Shown: in pieces, positions 50,901 to 63,070 of the stretch | Layout of the letters: each line of letters begins with the position of its first letter | How positions within the stretch are numbered: position 1 is the stretch's first letter | NCBI GenBank assembly: GCA_037074615.1 | Contig: CM073562.1 | Location: forward strand, 14,617,001 to 14,681,000 | Source: Leucaena leucocephala | Taxonomy: Eukaryota; Streptophyta; Magnoliopsida; Fabales; Fabaceae | Length of the DNA: 64,000 nt | Direction of reading: 5' to 3' | Translations under genes and position numbers: made by a program | Notes under the pieces: generated by a model | Database searches by the model: none | What the model saw: the letters and a program-made list of their open reading frames with translations, nothing else | What the model was told of the DNA's origin: nothing

Positions 50901-53653
50901 AGATCCTCCATCTGCATCCTTAGAATTTCTTTTCTTCCTTCTCTTCTTCTCTGATTTTCCACATTCAGTAGTTTCAGTTGCCTTTGGAACCTCTGAAGTC
51001 TCGGTTAATTCTCTGATGTTTGCATGTGTGTCATTCTGGTTGGAAGTCATGCAATTTTCTGATAGCAAATGCTTATGATCATCTAATGGAGATAGTTTTC
51101 TTCCATCTTCAGCTAGCACATTCTGACCAGCTTCACTTAAAGGACAATGGTCAAGGTCGATATTCTCATGCGTATGGAGGTTGTTACCCTCAGTTAGCTC
51201 CTTTGTCTCATCCAAATCAGAAGGATGTATACTCACATCAATGGAAAAATGATCCTTAGAATTTCCTGTTCTTTTTACTTTAGACACAGTGACTTCTTTG
51301 GATGTGTTTGTTATGATTTCTGAGTTGTCACCAGCACTTTTACTGGCAATGTTATCTACAAAAGCAAAACGGTGAATATTAGAATCAGAAACATATATTT
51401 CAACTTTAAGTTTCTTTCATCTATATAAAAATGTCCTCTTTTTATTTCTAGTCTCATTTCATATAATGTAATTATATCAGATTTATTCCCAAACCAACCC
51501 CAAGTATAAGAACCTTTAGAGATTTGACCATCTTTGAGTATTTCCTCCTGAACATCTTCAGGATATATCCTGGAATTCTCTGTGTCATCATTCCTGGAAG
51601 AAGTACTTGCGGATGTTTGATTATTTGATGAGTTTTTCTTCCTCTTCCTCGTTGAACCTATTACACTGGATCTCAGTGGATCAGCATCACCACATTGGTC
51701 AGTTGATTGGCCAGCATTGCTGTCTTTAATCTTTTGTAGGTCCTCCAAAGAGTGTTGAGACGCATTCTCTGGCTTCAAGCTCTCTTTATTAGAATCACCA
51801 ACCAAAGATCTCTTTTCCTTCAAAGCACTTCCATATCCACCCCTCTCTTTTCCCTTCCGCTTTTTCTTTGCAGGAGATCCAGCATCTAAAGGTTTTTGAG
51901 ATACCTTATCATGTCGAAATTCAATCCTGCCCCCAGAGTTGTCATTGCTAGTTCCAACCTGTTCATTAGATTCTTCAATTTTCTTTTGTTCTTCATCAGA
52001 CTTGTGTACTTCAGCCTGCTGAGATGCACCCTCTACCTTCTGCATCCCGTCTTTTAAATCATCAGTCAAAGATCTCTTCCTTTTCCTATGTTTTTTATTT
52101 ACAGTAGATTCACGTTCAGAAGGCTCTTCCACTGACTTAATGAATTCAGCATTGATGTTTTCCTTACTGTTATCCTTGCATTCTTCATGCTCCTTTGGAG
52201 CTTCAGTTTCCTTAACTGCAACATTTGACATTTGTACTACAGAACTTGTGTTCTTTGAATTCCCGCCTACCTCATCTTTGCTTGCATTCCCTGAAGGGTT
52301 TTCAGGGACTAAATTGACTTCCCGCACAGCCATTGATATACCAGGTCCCAGAGCAGAACCATTATTGTCCTTGCAAGCATCATCCCATACAGTGTCCTTT
52401 TCCCCAATAGTCTTGCGTTTTTTCTTTGCACTTGGAAAAGATTTTAAGGTTCCTTCATCACATAAAATGCTTTCATCTTTATTTCCCTTACTGAATCCAT
52501 CTCCCTCACATACGGGAAATGAACCATTTAATGGAATTACAGTGTCATCAGTACCAGAGAGTTTGACAACTGTCTCCAAATTATCAACAACCCCTTTTCC
52601 ACTATGTTCTGATACACGTGGGCTAACAAAAGGAACTTCCTTTTCACCATGTCCATTCTCTAATTGCGGCAATTTGAAACAGTTGAAGTCAGACTCCCTT
52701 TTAGAAGGATAACTGAGAGGAATATCAATAGCACCAATTGAAGCATTATTAGCAATGCCATGACAAACTAACTGGTCACTAGAATCGGGAGAATTTGAAA
52801 TCTGGGGTTTTTCATTCTCTGTTACAGCAGATGCATCAATGCTAAGAAACCAGCTCTTGTTGAACCCACTAAAGGCACTTCTCACCAACATGGAATCTGA
52901 TAGGTGATAAAAGTAGCCCTTGCGCTTTACCTAACAGTTGAAAATGTTGTTAATAATATGATTTACACAAAAACCATGATTACAACAGTGGAACAGGATC
53001 AAGAAGCATACCTTTATGGCATGGATCTGTATCTGTCCAATCTTTGGAAAGCATAATGAGTGTTCTAACATAATCCTCTCTGCATGCCAACGTCAGGCAT
53101 ATATCATTTTAACAGGTCAGAACTTATACAAAAAGTAAAAGAAGAGCAAGGAAGTTCATGCCATACCAACATAATCTTATGTCTAGGCACAGAGAATATA
53201 GGGAAATGTCTCTAATAACTTACGCAGAGCGCAGAGCTAGACAAAGTTAACTCCATGTGGTCACCATTTTGGGTGAAAGTAACTCTTAAAAGTCTATATG
53301 ACGCAACTCGAAATAACTCATCCATTCTAAACTCAAATAGAAGCTGGCAAAACACAGAGACAGGGAGGGAGAGGGAGAGAGGGACAGACAAACACGAACC
53401 AACGCTCAATACAGAATCACTTTAGTTTATTGAACTTAAAATGCACATAAAAGAAATGCAGAATTAAGTCATCGAGATCAGAGAACCACCCAAAGTTAAA
53501 GGGGAAGGAGAAAAGGGCATTACTTTTAAGATCAGAAACAGTGTCGGCGTCGTAAACGATCATAGCGAGGCGAGTGTCGAGGTTGGTATCGATGAAGACC
53601 GTGTTGCTATCGACCTTGCCGTCGCCATCAGAAGCTGAACTCTGAAGAGCCAT
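47984..53653 (-). CDS. Large Lys/Ser-rich protein with ubiquitin-like N-terminus; function unknown
   Basis: The six exons are 53653-53524, 53079-53012, 52930-51514, 51355-49646, 49176-49125 and 48128-47984. They sum to 3522 nt, giving 1173 aa, all in phase. The N-terminus (VFIDTNLDTRLAMIVYDADT, DLKKRIMLEHSLCFPKIGQI, HAIKVKRKGYFYHLSDSMLV) reads like a ubiquitin-like beta-grasp fold. The remainder looks disordered and is rich in Lys, Ser, Glu, Asp and Asn. It holds at least seven nuclear-localisation-like clusters: AKKKRK (about 234), KKHRKRKR (345), AKKKRKGK (420), TRKRKK (493), KKRRKKR (675), KRRKKSKKK (778) and KKKKKSK (824). A degenerate internal repeat begins RSLTDDLK (352) and RSLVGDSN (440). 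The C-terminus (KKGMPLDSILRSSRRYKRAK) is basic. A nuclear or nucleolar role is likely by inference. I do not recognise a named family. Confidence 0.88.
48474..48632. mobile_element. Short fold-back MITE, family B copy 2
   Basis: Lies in intron 5 of the Lys/Ser-rich protein gene. The left end ttcagatgggaagaaaatta and the right end, reverse complemented (tttggatggaggaaaaattg), are inverted repeats. Arms continue with matching atactaagaggg / atactatgaagg blocks. Related to 5754-5899. Confidence 0.6.
49272..49297. repeat. T/G homopolymer tract in an intron
   Basis: A run of T followed by G-rich sequence (ttttttttttggggtggggg) in intron 4 of the Lys/Ser-rich protein gene. Likely a replication-slippage site. 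Confidence 0.7.
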
Positions 53654-56109
53654 TTCAGAGGGCGCGGAGGACCGGCTTGGGGTTTATAGATAGGCGGCAA
53701 CAAGTGACGAAAGGTTTCTACATGCATATAGGCCTGAAACAAAACCGAGTGGAACGACTTTTTTCTTTTACCATTTTAAACAAGGAGAAGGACAATAATG
53801 TCCAAGTAATTAAATTAATTACAATAATGTCTCTCATAATTTAAAAAAATGATTTATAAAAATTCATTCAGAATTTCAGATAATTGTAAATTTAGAGATT
53901 TTAGTTATAGAAATAAATACATTTAAGTTTTAAATATAACTTTGTAATTGAAATTCTTATTTAGTCCTATTAGAGCTGGTAAAATAAGTTAGAAATACCC
54001 GCTTGTTTTGGGATGAGTTGTCCCAGCCTGCTTGTCCATTTTTTTAAAAAATTATTAATATTATTATTTATTTTATTTAAATATTATTTTAAATATTCTT
54101 ATTATTGAATACTAATAAGATAATTACCTATGTGTTAATATGTGTTGATATATTATAATTAATTAATATTATGTTAATATTTATTTAGATTTATAATTAT
54201 AAAATTTAAGATTTTTTATTAAAATATAAATTTTTAATATACTAATATAATATTAGAAATTTTCTATTAATATTTTAAAATTTTAAAAATAATTTTTTAA
54301 AAATATTAAAAATAAATGGGCAATGTGCTCAGGCTCACATTTAGAGTGGGCTATGTAGCCCGCTAGTGCTGACAAAAACAAGTTAACATATTTCTCACTT
54401 CTAAATCCTATTTATAAAGAAGATTTTTTTATCATATTTATATATTTATAGTAAATTATATTATTAAATTTTCTATATTAAGTTTTTATATGAATATAAA
54501 TATAAAATTTTATTTTTTAATTATTATTATATTATTACGTAAATTTCCTATTTTTGTAATATAGTGTACAATATATTAAATATAAGTAAAATTAGTAAGT
54601 TACTGTTAAATTTTAAGATAAAATTAATGAGATATAAAATTGTTGTGTTCTACTCAGGCATATTAAAAATAATTTATAAATAAAATAATCATTGTTTAAA
54701 TTTTCATTTGCACTCATGAGAAAAAAAAATTGAGACCTAACTATCTTAAATTCTTGCTTTTGAGATTTAAATGTCATTCTCCTTTTTCAATAGATTTTAT
54801 CTTTGAATCATATTTATATTAAGTTTTTTTCATCCATTTCTTTAAATTCTCTAATTATATTTAGTCATATGTACGGTTTTTTATATATAAATTTAAATTA
54901 AATGAAAATATTAAGAAATATGAAACATGATAAAATAATTTTTTTTCACTGATGAAAAGAATTTAATCTAAATTTTTTCCTTTGACTCTGTTAAAAAAAA
55001 TATAGGATTTTATTGTTTTACTTTAAATTCATTTCTCAAAATTTAATTTTAATCTTACTGCCTGTTATTTTATTAGAAAACATATTGGAAAATTACTTAA
55101 AGATAATGTGAAAGAGAAATTATTATAAAAAGTCTTATAATATCATTAAATAATTAATTTATCCCGATAGATTTAAGGGTAATAAATTTGATTTGTATAA
55201 TTACTAAGTTATCCTTATGCACAAATAATAATTTTTTGGCACACAATAATAATTTAAAGTGACATAAATGACAACTGTAATTGTAAGCAATGATAACTTA
55301 AAGTATAACAAATAACAAGTAAATATTGTTATCATATACTAACAGTTACTATTTATGTCACTTCAAGTTATTACTATTTATCAACAGTTATTAATTGTAC
55401 AACTTCAAATTATTATTATATTCGTATATAAGAGTAATTTAATAATTATAAAAATTAAATTTATTACCCCGTACCTTTTATGACTATTTAAGAATTTTTT
55501 ATAATAAATTCTCATGATCTCTGTAATTCTCCTAAAAAATATATCTATTTTTATTTTAAAAAATCTTATGAAAGGAATAAATAAAAATAAACTAATTTTT
55601 TTTCTAAAAAAATACACATCAATTATAATTGTTTTTTTAATTTGTCAGTACTATAAACCTGAACAGAAGAGATTAAAACACATGCAAACAGAAGATAACA
55701 ATAATTATAAAGTTTATATTATTCTAAGTTTACATATCCCTTTAATATTTCTTTTGGTAAGATATATACTCCACAATATTGGTGGGCAAAAATATAAGCC
55801 ATTAACCATCTTTCTTCCCACAAGCTTCTGCCATAAGAACCCCTTGTACACTCAGAGAGTGAGATATTAATGAATGTGATTATGTGGGGTCTGAACTACG
55901 TTTTTACACTCATTTTTGCCTTCAGTCTCTCCTCAAATCCAATATACATAGATCATTCACAATCCACAAACATAGTAACTTAGTAAGATGAAAATAGAAA
56001 CATAAAACTAGCATTTGAAAGACACAATGTCCTAAAATTCTTGAGGGGAAAGGGAAACGGAGGAGAACAACATGCTCTTAGCATTATAATGAACACTCAA
56101 ATGAATCAT
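53654..56109. other. AT-rich intergenic region
   Basis: Promoter of the Lys/Ser-rich gene directly right of 53653, then AT-rich DNA with no supported gene. The last 200 bp or so probably are the KCR 3' UTR. ORFs at 55405-55617 and 55514-55870 are low-complexity. Confidence 0.55.
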
Positions 56110-57674
56110 TCATTCCTTCTTTCTGGAGTCTTTGAGCTGGCCTCTCTTGCGGATACCAAGGCAGAAACCAAGGCGCCAAGTATCAATTATGAAGTCAGGC
56201 ACAGAAGATGCCAGTGCCCAGAGAAGGGAATGAGGCCAATACGGCGTGCAACGAGGTTCATACCCTATCCACCTCAACCCAGCTTTTGCATATCCATCTG
56301 TTGATGGCACTAAGAATGAAGACTTCCTAATTGATGCCATCTTCGTTGCCACGTATAATGGAACCTGAGAATTCCAAAATTTTTCCATTAGAAACATATC
56401 AACAAACTTTATCTCATAGATTTAATATTATGTTGTATCAACAACTAAATTGTTTAAATTATTTTACACATGCATGGTCAGCTAATTAAAGAAGCAGCCT
56501 GTTTCATATGCAGCTTATAAATTCAAGCCACTAATACCTACTGTGATATAGAATCAGGAGAGGAAATTTGGAACTGGAGAAAAGGAGAAGGAAATAACTA
56601 GGTGGGATCCGAGGATATTGCCACTAATATAATATAATTCATATTTAGGTAGATTCAAATTATAAAAGATAAATAGATTAGATTATGCAGAGTCAAATCA
56701 GGAATAGATGGTTGTTTAAATGTTTATGATTGAAAGCAGTAAAAAAAAATCCAACAATGAAAGAAACTATTGAACAGTACCAGTAAATTAGTTCATGATC
56801 AAGTTGTGAATCTGAAAGAAGACCATAAACAAGAGAACAAACGATACCTGACATTGCACATCAATCCCACTATTCTTGTACTCAACATAGAGACATCTCG
56901 AAAACTGATCGATGTACCTGAAGAAACGAACAGAGAACCTCATTTCCGCAAATAGCAAACAACATATCAAACCAAAAACAAAATATAATAAGCCATTATT
57001 TCTTGAAGTGAAACAATCAAGTAATTAACTCACGCTTTTGTGCCTGCATATACAGAATAGAGGGGATCTGAAGGAATCACTGTGGCTGCTCCGGAGCCAA
57101 TATTTACTATTGCTCCGTTCTTCCTCTTAAGCATGCCGGGAAGAACAGTTTGTGTGACCTTTGTAGTGCCCTCAACATTTACCTTAATCAGATTCTTCAA
57201 GAGTTCCTCATCCACTTCATGGAAATATCTGGCGTAAGGATAAGAAATCCCCACGTTATTAATCAACACTCCCACATCCAATCCTTCAATCGCCTCACGA
57301 ATCCTAACCATACCCTCTGAAAGATCGCCGGAGAAATCAACCACCACCGTTCTAATCTGGATCTTCCCGAACTTGGCTAGAATTGAATCGGAAACGTCCT
57401 TCAACTTATCAGGATTTCGCCCCACCAAAACAAGATTAAGTCCCTTGCGAGCCAACTGAAATGCAAAACTCTTCCCGATACCATCGGTGGGTCCTGTAAC
57501 GAGTGCCCAAGCTCCGTATTTCTTTAGATTTTTGGGAGGCCTAAGAAAATTCACGTACACCCATCTCACAAAAGCCAGAGAAAATTTCAGAAGCGAGAGA
57601 GAACCGAAAGCGAAAAGCACAAGAAACCATGAAGGGTGATCAGTTCTCAGCTTATCGATAAAACAGGACTCCAT
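56110..57674 (-). CDS. KCR1: Very-long-chain 3-oxoacyl-CoA reductase (KCR)
   Basis: The three exons are 57674-57034, 56917-56848 and 56364-56110. They sum to 966 nt, giving 321 aa, close to Arabidopsis KCR1 (318). It has an N-terminal membrane helix (about 17-40), the NADPH-binding GPTDGIGKSFAFQLARKGLN (61-80), NNVGISYPYA (139-148), Ser near 194 and the catalytic YAGTK (Tyr209, Lys213). It ends in a lysine-rich RKKE, an ER-retrieval-type tail. It catalyses the second step of fatty-acid elongation in the ER, reducing 3-ketoacyl-CoA for waxes, cutin/suberin, sphingolipids and seed oils. Introns are GT-AG. NNVG replaces the more common NNAG, a conservative change. A damaged partial copy lies 3 kb upstream. 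Confidence 0.97.
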
Positions 57675-57726
57675 ATTCCCAGTGAAGCGAGTGTAATGGT
57701 GGACACAGAGGATTCAAATAAAGGGG

Positions 57727-57791
57727 AAGAAGAAGAAGAAGAAGTGGAAGGCAGTGATAGTGGTGAAGATTGAAGAAGATGAAGAAGAAGG
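57727..57791 (-). repeat. CTT/TTC-rich repeat in the KCR 5' UTR
   Basis: GAA/AGA-rich on the plus strand (agaagaagaagaagaag and gaagaagatgaagaagaag), hence CTT-rich in the KCR leader 50-120 nt upstream of the ATG. Pyrimidine-rich (Y-patch/CT-repeat) leaders are common in plants and may aid expression. This is inferred. Confidence 0.6.
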
Positions 57792-57853
57792 GAATCGAAT
57801 TTATGGAGGAAGGAATCGATGCGGGTGAAGTAGATGAGCAAAAAACAACCCAA

Positions 57854-59544
57854 AATAAATAAGAGTGGTGTCGATGGAAGAAGATGCAGAATTTAAGAAT
57901 CGCATTTAATGGATTAATGGGACACCACATGGAGCGCCAACCCTGTGAATTTGCCTTTCGGTTTTGACCAGCTTGCTTTCACAATCAGAGCAGTTATTCA
58001 GAAGCAGTTATGGAGTTTGGGAACCTAACACAACTTTTTAAAAATCGGACAAAAAAGCTTAGATCAGTCATATGTAATACTATATGAAAAATAAATTATA
58101 TTTAATTTAATTATCAATATGATAGCATTATACGTTTGGACGATATATTAAATTATTCTGAGTTAAAAAAAAAATAGAAATTTGTAAGATTTGTGAATTA
58201 GTAGCTCTTTTTTGGATTATATATAGTTTAGGTTTAAAATAAAGGGGGAAATAATGGAAGGAGGAGTAGAAAACTGGAGAGAAGTTCAAAGGAATATTTA
58301 TTATTCACTTTTAAGTGGTCAAAGTACATATATATGCATTTATAGCTTCAATTTTAATAAAAATTATGAATTCCATGATAATAGAAAATATATGCAGTAT
58401 AATGGAGATATACGTAGAATAATTGAAATATGGACATGCATAAAATATTATATTTTATACATGTATCTTTTATTTATAAATTATAAATATATTAAATTGT
58501 TTATATCTATTTTATCATATTCTCCAATCACATTTTATTATATAAATTATTTTTTACATGAATTTAAGTTAAATAAAATATTAAAAAATAGAATATATAT
58601 ATAACAAAGTGAGAGTATAAAACTTGATCAAATGGATATAAAAAAATTATTTAAATTTTCTTCTTTATTTCCTTGTAAGTTATTATCTTTATTTATTTAT
58701 ATTTGACTCCTTCCAAAGGTATATATGAATATATTTTATATTTAAATTAAATTGTATTATTTTTTTAATTATGATTGGATTAATCTTAGTTCAACCATAA
58801 TTAAATCATCCACTACTGTGTTGAATTATTTAATAATGGATCAAATTTTTAGTAACATCCAAAATTCTTATCTTTGCCTTAGAAACCTTATCAATTTTAT
58901 GCTGAGAGAAAGTTTATTGCTACCCTCTCCTCATTTGGCTTAGAAACTTTTTAAAGTGTATAGGGTAGTTACTCCCATTTCTCCCTTATCTTTTATCTTT
59001 TATAATATTGTACCCTTTATGCTGTTCTCTCTTTTACTTTCTTATTAGAACATAGATTTTAATCAAGCAGTTTATTTTACTATATCTTATTGGATTTTTT
59101 TTTTCAAGGTTATGTTAATATAATTTTGTTATATATATTCAAATTATTTTTTTGAGATATGAGACTATAGTAGTAATGCTAAATTTTTTACTTAATTATT
59201 TTTATTAATAATTTAACCCATGACAATACAACATTGACAAATAATCTATTTAAATTTTATATAGTTAAAATAGTCAATTTTTTATTAACTATCTTCCTTT
59301 TTCTTTCTAAATTAAACAAAAAATTATTAAAATCTCACACTTCCCCAACAATTAACCCAAATAAATAATGATTAAAATCCCATCCCTCTCCTCCTCTTCT
59401 CTTACCTCTCTATCTCTCCTCATCTCTTCACTCTGTTAAATCAATCACAGCCTTAATATTTACTTTTTTTACATAAAAATAAAATTTAAATACTTATATT
59501 TTTATATCATAAATAAATATAACATGGTATTAAGAAATAAAAGG
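57854..59544. other. Intergenic region
   Basis: KCR promoter region on the left, then AT-rich DNA. The plus-strand ORF 58254-58604 (116 codons) is Tyr/Ile/Asn-rich low-complexity and not considered a gene. Confidence 0.55.
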
Positions 59545-59990
59545 GATTATAGCCTAAACTTTAATTTGAAAAAATTTTAAAATAAATAGTCATATTTATT
59601 CTAAATAGTTTTTATATTAAACTATGATTTAAAATTATGGTTTTAGATAAACTATTGAAATTAATTTTTTAAATAGTAAAATAATTTATAAACTATCCAA
59701 TTACTATTTTAATTTTATTTTTTCTTATAATATTTTTCTTATCTTCTCTCTCTTCTGCAATTTCTCTCGTCTCTCTTTTTTATCATCTATCATCTTTCAT
59801 ATTTTTTAATAAAATTATAATCTTTCTTATAATTTTTTAATTATAAAAGTCATTCTAATAATAACTATTCAAATACTCATTTATTTAGAATTAATTTTTT
59901 TCTATAAATTATTCTCCAAAAATTCTTTTATAAAAGCTTACAAATACTATTTTTTTATAAGTTATTTTCTAAAATATTATTCAAACAAGT
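59545..59990 (+). mobile_element. MITE family A, copy 5 (degenerate)
   Basis: Colinear with the other family A copies: 'aaaataaatagtcatattta', 'aaactatgatttaaaa', 'ctatccaattactatttta', a pyrimidine-rich centre, 'taataactattcaaatac' and 'tttttttataagttatttt'. The ends are eroded. Confidence 0.65.
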
Positions 59991-60641
59991 TTTATCAAAC
60001 CATACTTTTAAGCCTTTAGAAAATATTGCTAATTACTAATACTGCTAATAATAATGAATCTTATAAATTTTAATAATAATTTAAACTATTAAAAATTAAT
60101 AAAATTATTTTTAATAAAATAAATTTCAAATTCAAGGATTCTTCTTGTCACCTATCACCTATCACTCATCTCCCATTTCCCCATTGCCTATTAATGAGCC
60201 CGACTTAATAATGCCAATGTTTTAATGTGAAACCACATTTGTTTTTTTGTTAGAAAATGGAACTACATGATTGTTATGGTTTTAGAAAGTGTTTCGTGTA
60301 AATCTGTGTTAGGGCATTGAAAATGCACACCCAAACACTTTTTTAACATGCGATGTAAATTAATAGTAATACAAAAGGTTTAAAACATTCGTTTTCAGAT
60401 TCTCCAATAAAACCACTATTATCACTCTTTCAAAGATTAAGGCCTTGTTTGGTGTTGTTTTCAATTTCTATGTTTTTAAAGTAGTTTTATGAAGTCATTT
60501 TTTCCCAACAAATTATTCGAAAGAAGAAAACAAAAAAAATGTTTGTATGATTATTCTGAAAAAATAAATGTCTTCGCTACACAAAACTAGATGTAATAAA
60601 AGAGATAAAAATTGTTATCATTATTCATTTATAGAGACAGA

Positions 60642-60642
<1 letters not shown>
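59991..60642. other. Intergenic region
   Basis: No gene was seen. A motif aaggccttgtttggtg at about 60440 resembles a transposon terminus, but no partner end was found. Confidence 0.45.

Positions 60643-60683
<41 letters not shown>
60643..60683. repeat. (AT)n microsatellite
   Basis: About 20 AT units ending 12 bp from the stop codon of the KCR pseudogene. Confidence 0.92.
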
Positions 60684-60685
<2 letters not shown>

Positions 60686-60695
60686 TAGCCTAGTT

Positions 60696-61152
60696 CTAAA
60701 TGTTGTCACGAAGGTGTGGGCTCCTGCCAAGAGCAACATGGAGACGCCAAAAGTCAAGAAGAGAGGGAGGCAAGAAGGAGGCGAAGTACCATTGAAGGGA
60801 GTGACTCCAATAAGGGCTGCACTCTGTTTTGTACCCTATGCTCCTTGTTCCCGCCTCCGCGTATTCCTCCGCCGATGCTATCCACATCGACGGCTTTTCT
60901 ATTGCCGCCACTCTCGCCACCATCTTCGTCGCCGCATACAGTGGTATCTGTTTGATTTTGGGAAAATTATAATCAGGGTCTTAAATAAATAAGAAAATTA
61001 ATTATTTTCTTCGATCGGTCCTATTTATTTATAAGGGAATTTGAAGCTTTAATTTTTTTTTAAATATATTAAAACACGTACCTGACACTGCACATGGATG
61101 CCATGATGTGCATACTCCCACGTAAAGAGACCTTGAGAACTGCCTCACATAG
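60696..61152 (-). pseudogene. Partial KCR copy (exons 2 and 3 only)
   Basis: 61152-61082 is equivalent to KCR exon 2 (YVRQFSRSLYV… then HHGIHVQCQ one frame over) and is 71 nt instead of 70, so one inserted base breaks the frame. 60947-60696 is equivalent to exon 3 (PLYAATKMVARVAAIEKPSM, EEYAEAGTRSIGYKTECSPY, WSHSLQWYFASF) and stays open but ends SPHLRDNI without the lysine ER tail. The intron of about 134 bp between them is kept, so this is a DNA-level duplication, not a processed copy. No exon 1 (Rossmann part, first half of the active site) was found between 61153 and 63070. It is in the same orientation as the intact KCR 3 kb away. Confidence 0.88.
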
Positions 61153-63070
61153 CTGCAAACATATAATTCAATGCTCACGTGAGTATTAGGTTAACCTATA
61201 ATCATACCCATTTGTGGAATATAATCAATTTATCACTTCCATCAAAGAAAGCAAAAGGATTCTTTCCAACACGCTCATAAATAAATGACCAAAACTACTA
61301 ATTGTTACTCCTCTAGTACTTAATCTAAATAATATTCATAACTAAATATGTGTTAATTTTTTAAAAAATATGATTTTTAATTATTTATGTTAGAAATATT
61401 TGGAATAGAAACTCCTATAAATATGTGTACTCAATCGAATAAATAATGAATTGAAATAAACCCCCAACAGACTCCCACTGAACTTTGGAAACATGTGATG
61501 TACTACTATTTTTTTTAATATAAGAATTAATTGATTAATTTAAATATATTAAAGAAATTAAATTAATTAATTAATTATAATTTAATATAAATTATTGAGA
61601 TAAATTCATATTATATACTCCTTAATTAATCTAAATTAGTCAACTAACTATTATATTAATTATAATTAATTAATTTTTTTAATTTTTTTAATTTATCTAA
61701 ATTAATTAATTAACTCTTATAAAAATAGAAAAAGTATTCTTTTATAGTACATATAGAACGGACTAAATTTTATAATGTAATTTCTTAAAAATATTTTAAC
61801 TAAAAATATAGAATATAGAGCAAAAATAATTAACTGTTAACAAAATAATTGGCATTCTAAAGCTAAAAGATTACTTTTTATTATGTATGAATAGATTTCT
61901 TACCAAAATTATGTATGGATGGTTGAAACCATTAAAATCTACTTTTTTATTTTTATTTATACATATTTAAACAATTTAAGTCTCTTGTTTTGATTTTTAA
62001 TTGACGGTTATTACTTCTGGGTGGCACATATGGCAAAGAGTAGCGATTTTAGAAGGGGAAAACTAAAACAAGGCACTAAAAACCAGAGCACCAACATTAA
62101 AATAATAACAATAATAAATTTTATTATATTAAATAGGGTCAACAGATCATATAACGCTATTGTACTATAACAATAACAAATGCTAAAAATAATTGAAAGC
62201 AAATGATAAAAGCAAATGTTGTCATTTTGTTGGGGGTGGAGGGAGGGGGGAAACAACTGTGTTTAATTGTAAACGGATTAAAGATTCATTCATAAAGATC
62301 AATGAAAAGTCACCCACGATTACTTTGCAAATTTATGCCTGTATAGTAATGTAATCTTAATAGTGGCAATAGAAGCGTCCTTGATTTTGCTATTTCAAAT
62401 TCTTCTACTTAAAAATAATTGAAAGGGTATCATATATAAAATTGTAAAAAAAATAATTAGATATAAGTTATTGGAGCATTTTTTTCCCATAAAGATATGT
62501 TCTAGAGATATTCAATAATATTCTAATAACATTTTGAGACTATATTTTACTTTCAAAATATAAATTGGTTTAAAATAATTCAAGTTTATTTTCATAAACA
62601 AAAATCTTCTAATCATATAGTCGATCTTCAAATCTGGCACTGAATCACCCCAGCCCCAAAAAACCAAAATCTTACACTGAAGAAAGGTCGAATGAAACGT
62701 GGCAAACTCAACTGGAAGCCACCAAAGAAATTATCATGGTCTTATCATAATTTGATATATTAAACTAATCTCAAAAATCAGGCAAAAAAAATCTATTATC
62801 AATATTCAAATTGAGGGATTCATAAATTATGATGATGGAGGTCAAAGAATGTGGGGAGAATTATCCCCAAACATAGGATTAGATTCTCTGCATCCCTAAA
62901 ATGTGATTGCAGAGAATTAAACGAACTGTTACTATACATATGCTGGGCTACATTAAGAAGCAAAAAGAGAGAGGAAACAAGAACAAAAACTATTAGTATA
63001 TCTATCATACAATTTAAAGATGCAGGATATGCAATATTGAGAGGTTCAGATAGGTGATGATCAGAAACTC
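61153..63070. other. AT-rich intergenic region and 3' UTR of the right-edge gene
   Basis: Searched for the missing KCR exon 1 without success. Mostly AT-rich DNA. About 62800-63070 is probably the 3' UTR of the golgin-like gene. Confidence 0.55.

Noticed and set aside
52140..52712. Plus-strand ORF of 190 codons
   Set aside because: Lies opposite exon 3 of the Lys/Ser-rich protein gene. It is a shadow of the coding strand with no family resemblance.
58254..58604. Plus-strand ORF of 116 codons
   Set aside because: AT-driven Tyr/Ile/Asn-rich sequence with no homology, no promoter context and no splice signals worth following.
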